Positions 63,955 through 64,000 of a DNA stretch of 64,000 nt are shown here, one piece after another. The notes under the pieces are model-generated. The model did not search any database. It was not told the origin of the DNA and saw only the letters and a program-made list of their open reading frames with translations. The stretch is from the NCBI RefSeq assembly GCF_021018895.1, contig NC_079380.1:7799736-7863735 (forward strand), given 5' to 3'. Made by a program: the position numbers and the translations under genes. This DNA comes from Seriola aureovittata (Eukaryota > Chordata > Actinopteri > Carangiformes > Carangidae). Position 1 is the first letter of the stretch. Every line of letters begins with the position of its first letter.

Positions 63955-64000
63955 GGAGGAGGGGGTGGGGGTGGGGAGTTGTAATGTAGACCGATCCGGT

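Overview
This window is vertebrate genomic DNA, almost certainly from a ray-finned fish and probably a percomorph. The evidence is two spliced vertebrate genes with GT-AG introns, very many long (TG)n microsatellites, and old dispersed repeats of kinds I recognise as common in percomorph genomes. There are no bacterial features such as operons, ribosome binding sites or CRISPR arrays. Only about 2.8 kb of the 64 kb is protein-coding.

Layout on the + strand. (1) 1-8.2 kb holds the 3' end of med25 (Mediator subunit 25). Five in-phase exons between 4727 and 7703 encode the Gln/Pro-rich C-terminal region, including the LRSLL nuclear-receptor box and the conserved final residues [10 protein letters not shown], followed by a 3' UTR with a polyadenylation signal at 8156. 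(2) 8.2-16 kb is intergenic, with two decayed pieces of a fish LINE and many simple repeats. (3) A GC/CpG-richer block at 16.08-16.2 kb ending in a strong GTGAGT donor is my best candidate for a non-coding first exon of the next gene. (4) 16.2-39.4 kb is then a long putative 5' UTR intron containing a decayed DNA transposon, several dispersed fish repeats, an exon-like block on the minus strand and possible regulatory sites. (5) 39.4-45.8 kb carries lrrc4b (netrin-G ligand 3), complete in two coding exons that give a 735-residue synaptic adhesion protein: signal peptide, LRRNT, LRRs, LRRCT, Ig domain, one membrane span and a C-terminal ETQI PDZ ligand. (6) 45.8-64 kb contains no gene I can support. 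It is microsatellite-rich 3' flank with one typical percomorph interspersed repeat, a 28-bp-arm hairpin and several transcription-factor-like motifs.

The two genes do not share a pathway. MED25 is a general transcription coactivator subunit in the nucleus. LRRC4B is a neuronal postsynaptic membrane protein. From memory, their human orthologues both lie in chromosome 19q13.33, so the linkage looks like retained synteny. The wide gene-poor spacing around lrrc4b is typical of neuronal adhesion genes with distributed enhancers.

No new enzymatic or defence system is visible. The observations most worth a second look are: a 70-codon upstream ORF overlapping the lrrc4b start; scattered RFX X-box palindromes (two fit the consensus exactly); an identical 78-bp unit abutting long TG tracts at two distant places; a 28-bp-arm hairpin at 57.7 kb; and two exon-like blocks with good splice sites (21509-21600 on +, 31672-31990 on -). 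All repeat identifications are from memory of family sequences and were made by eye.
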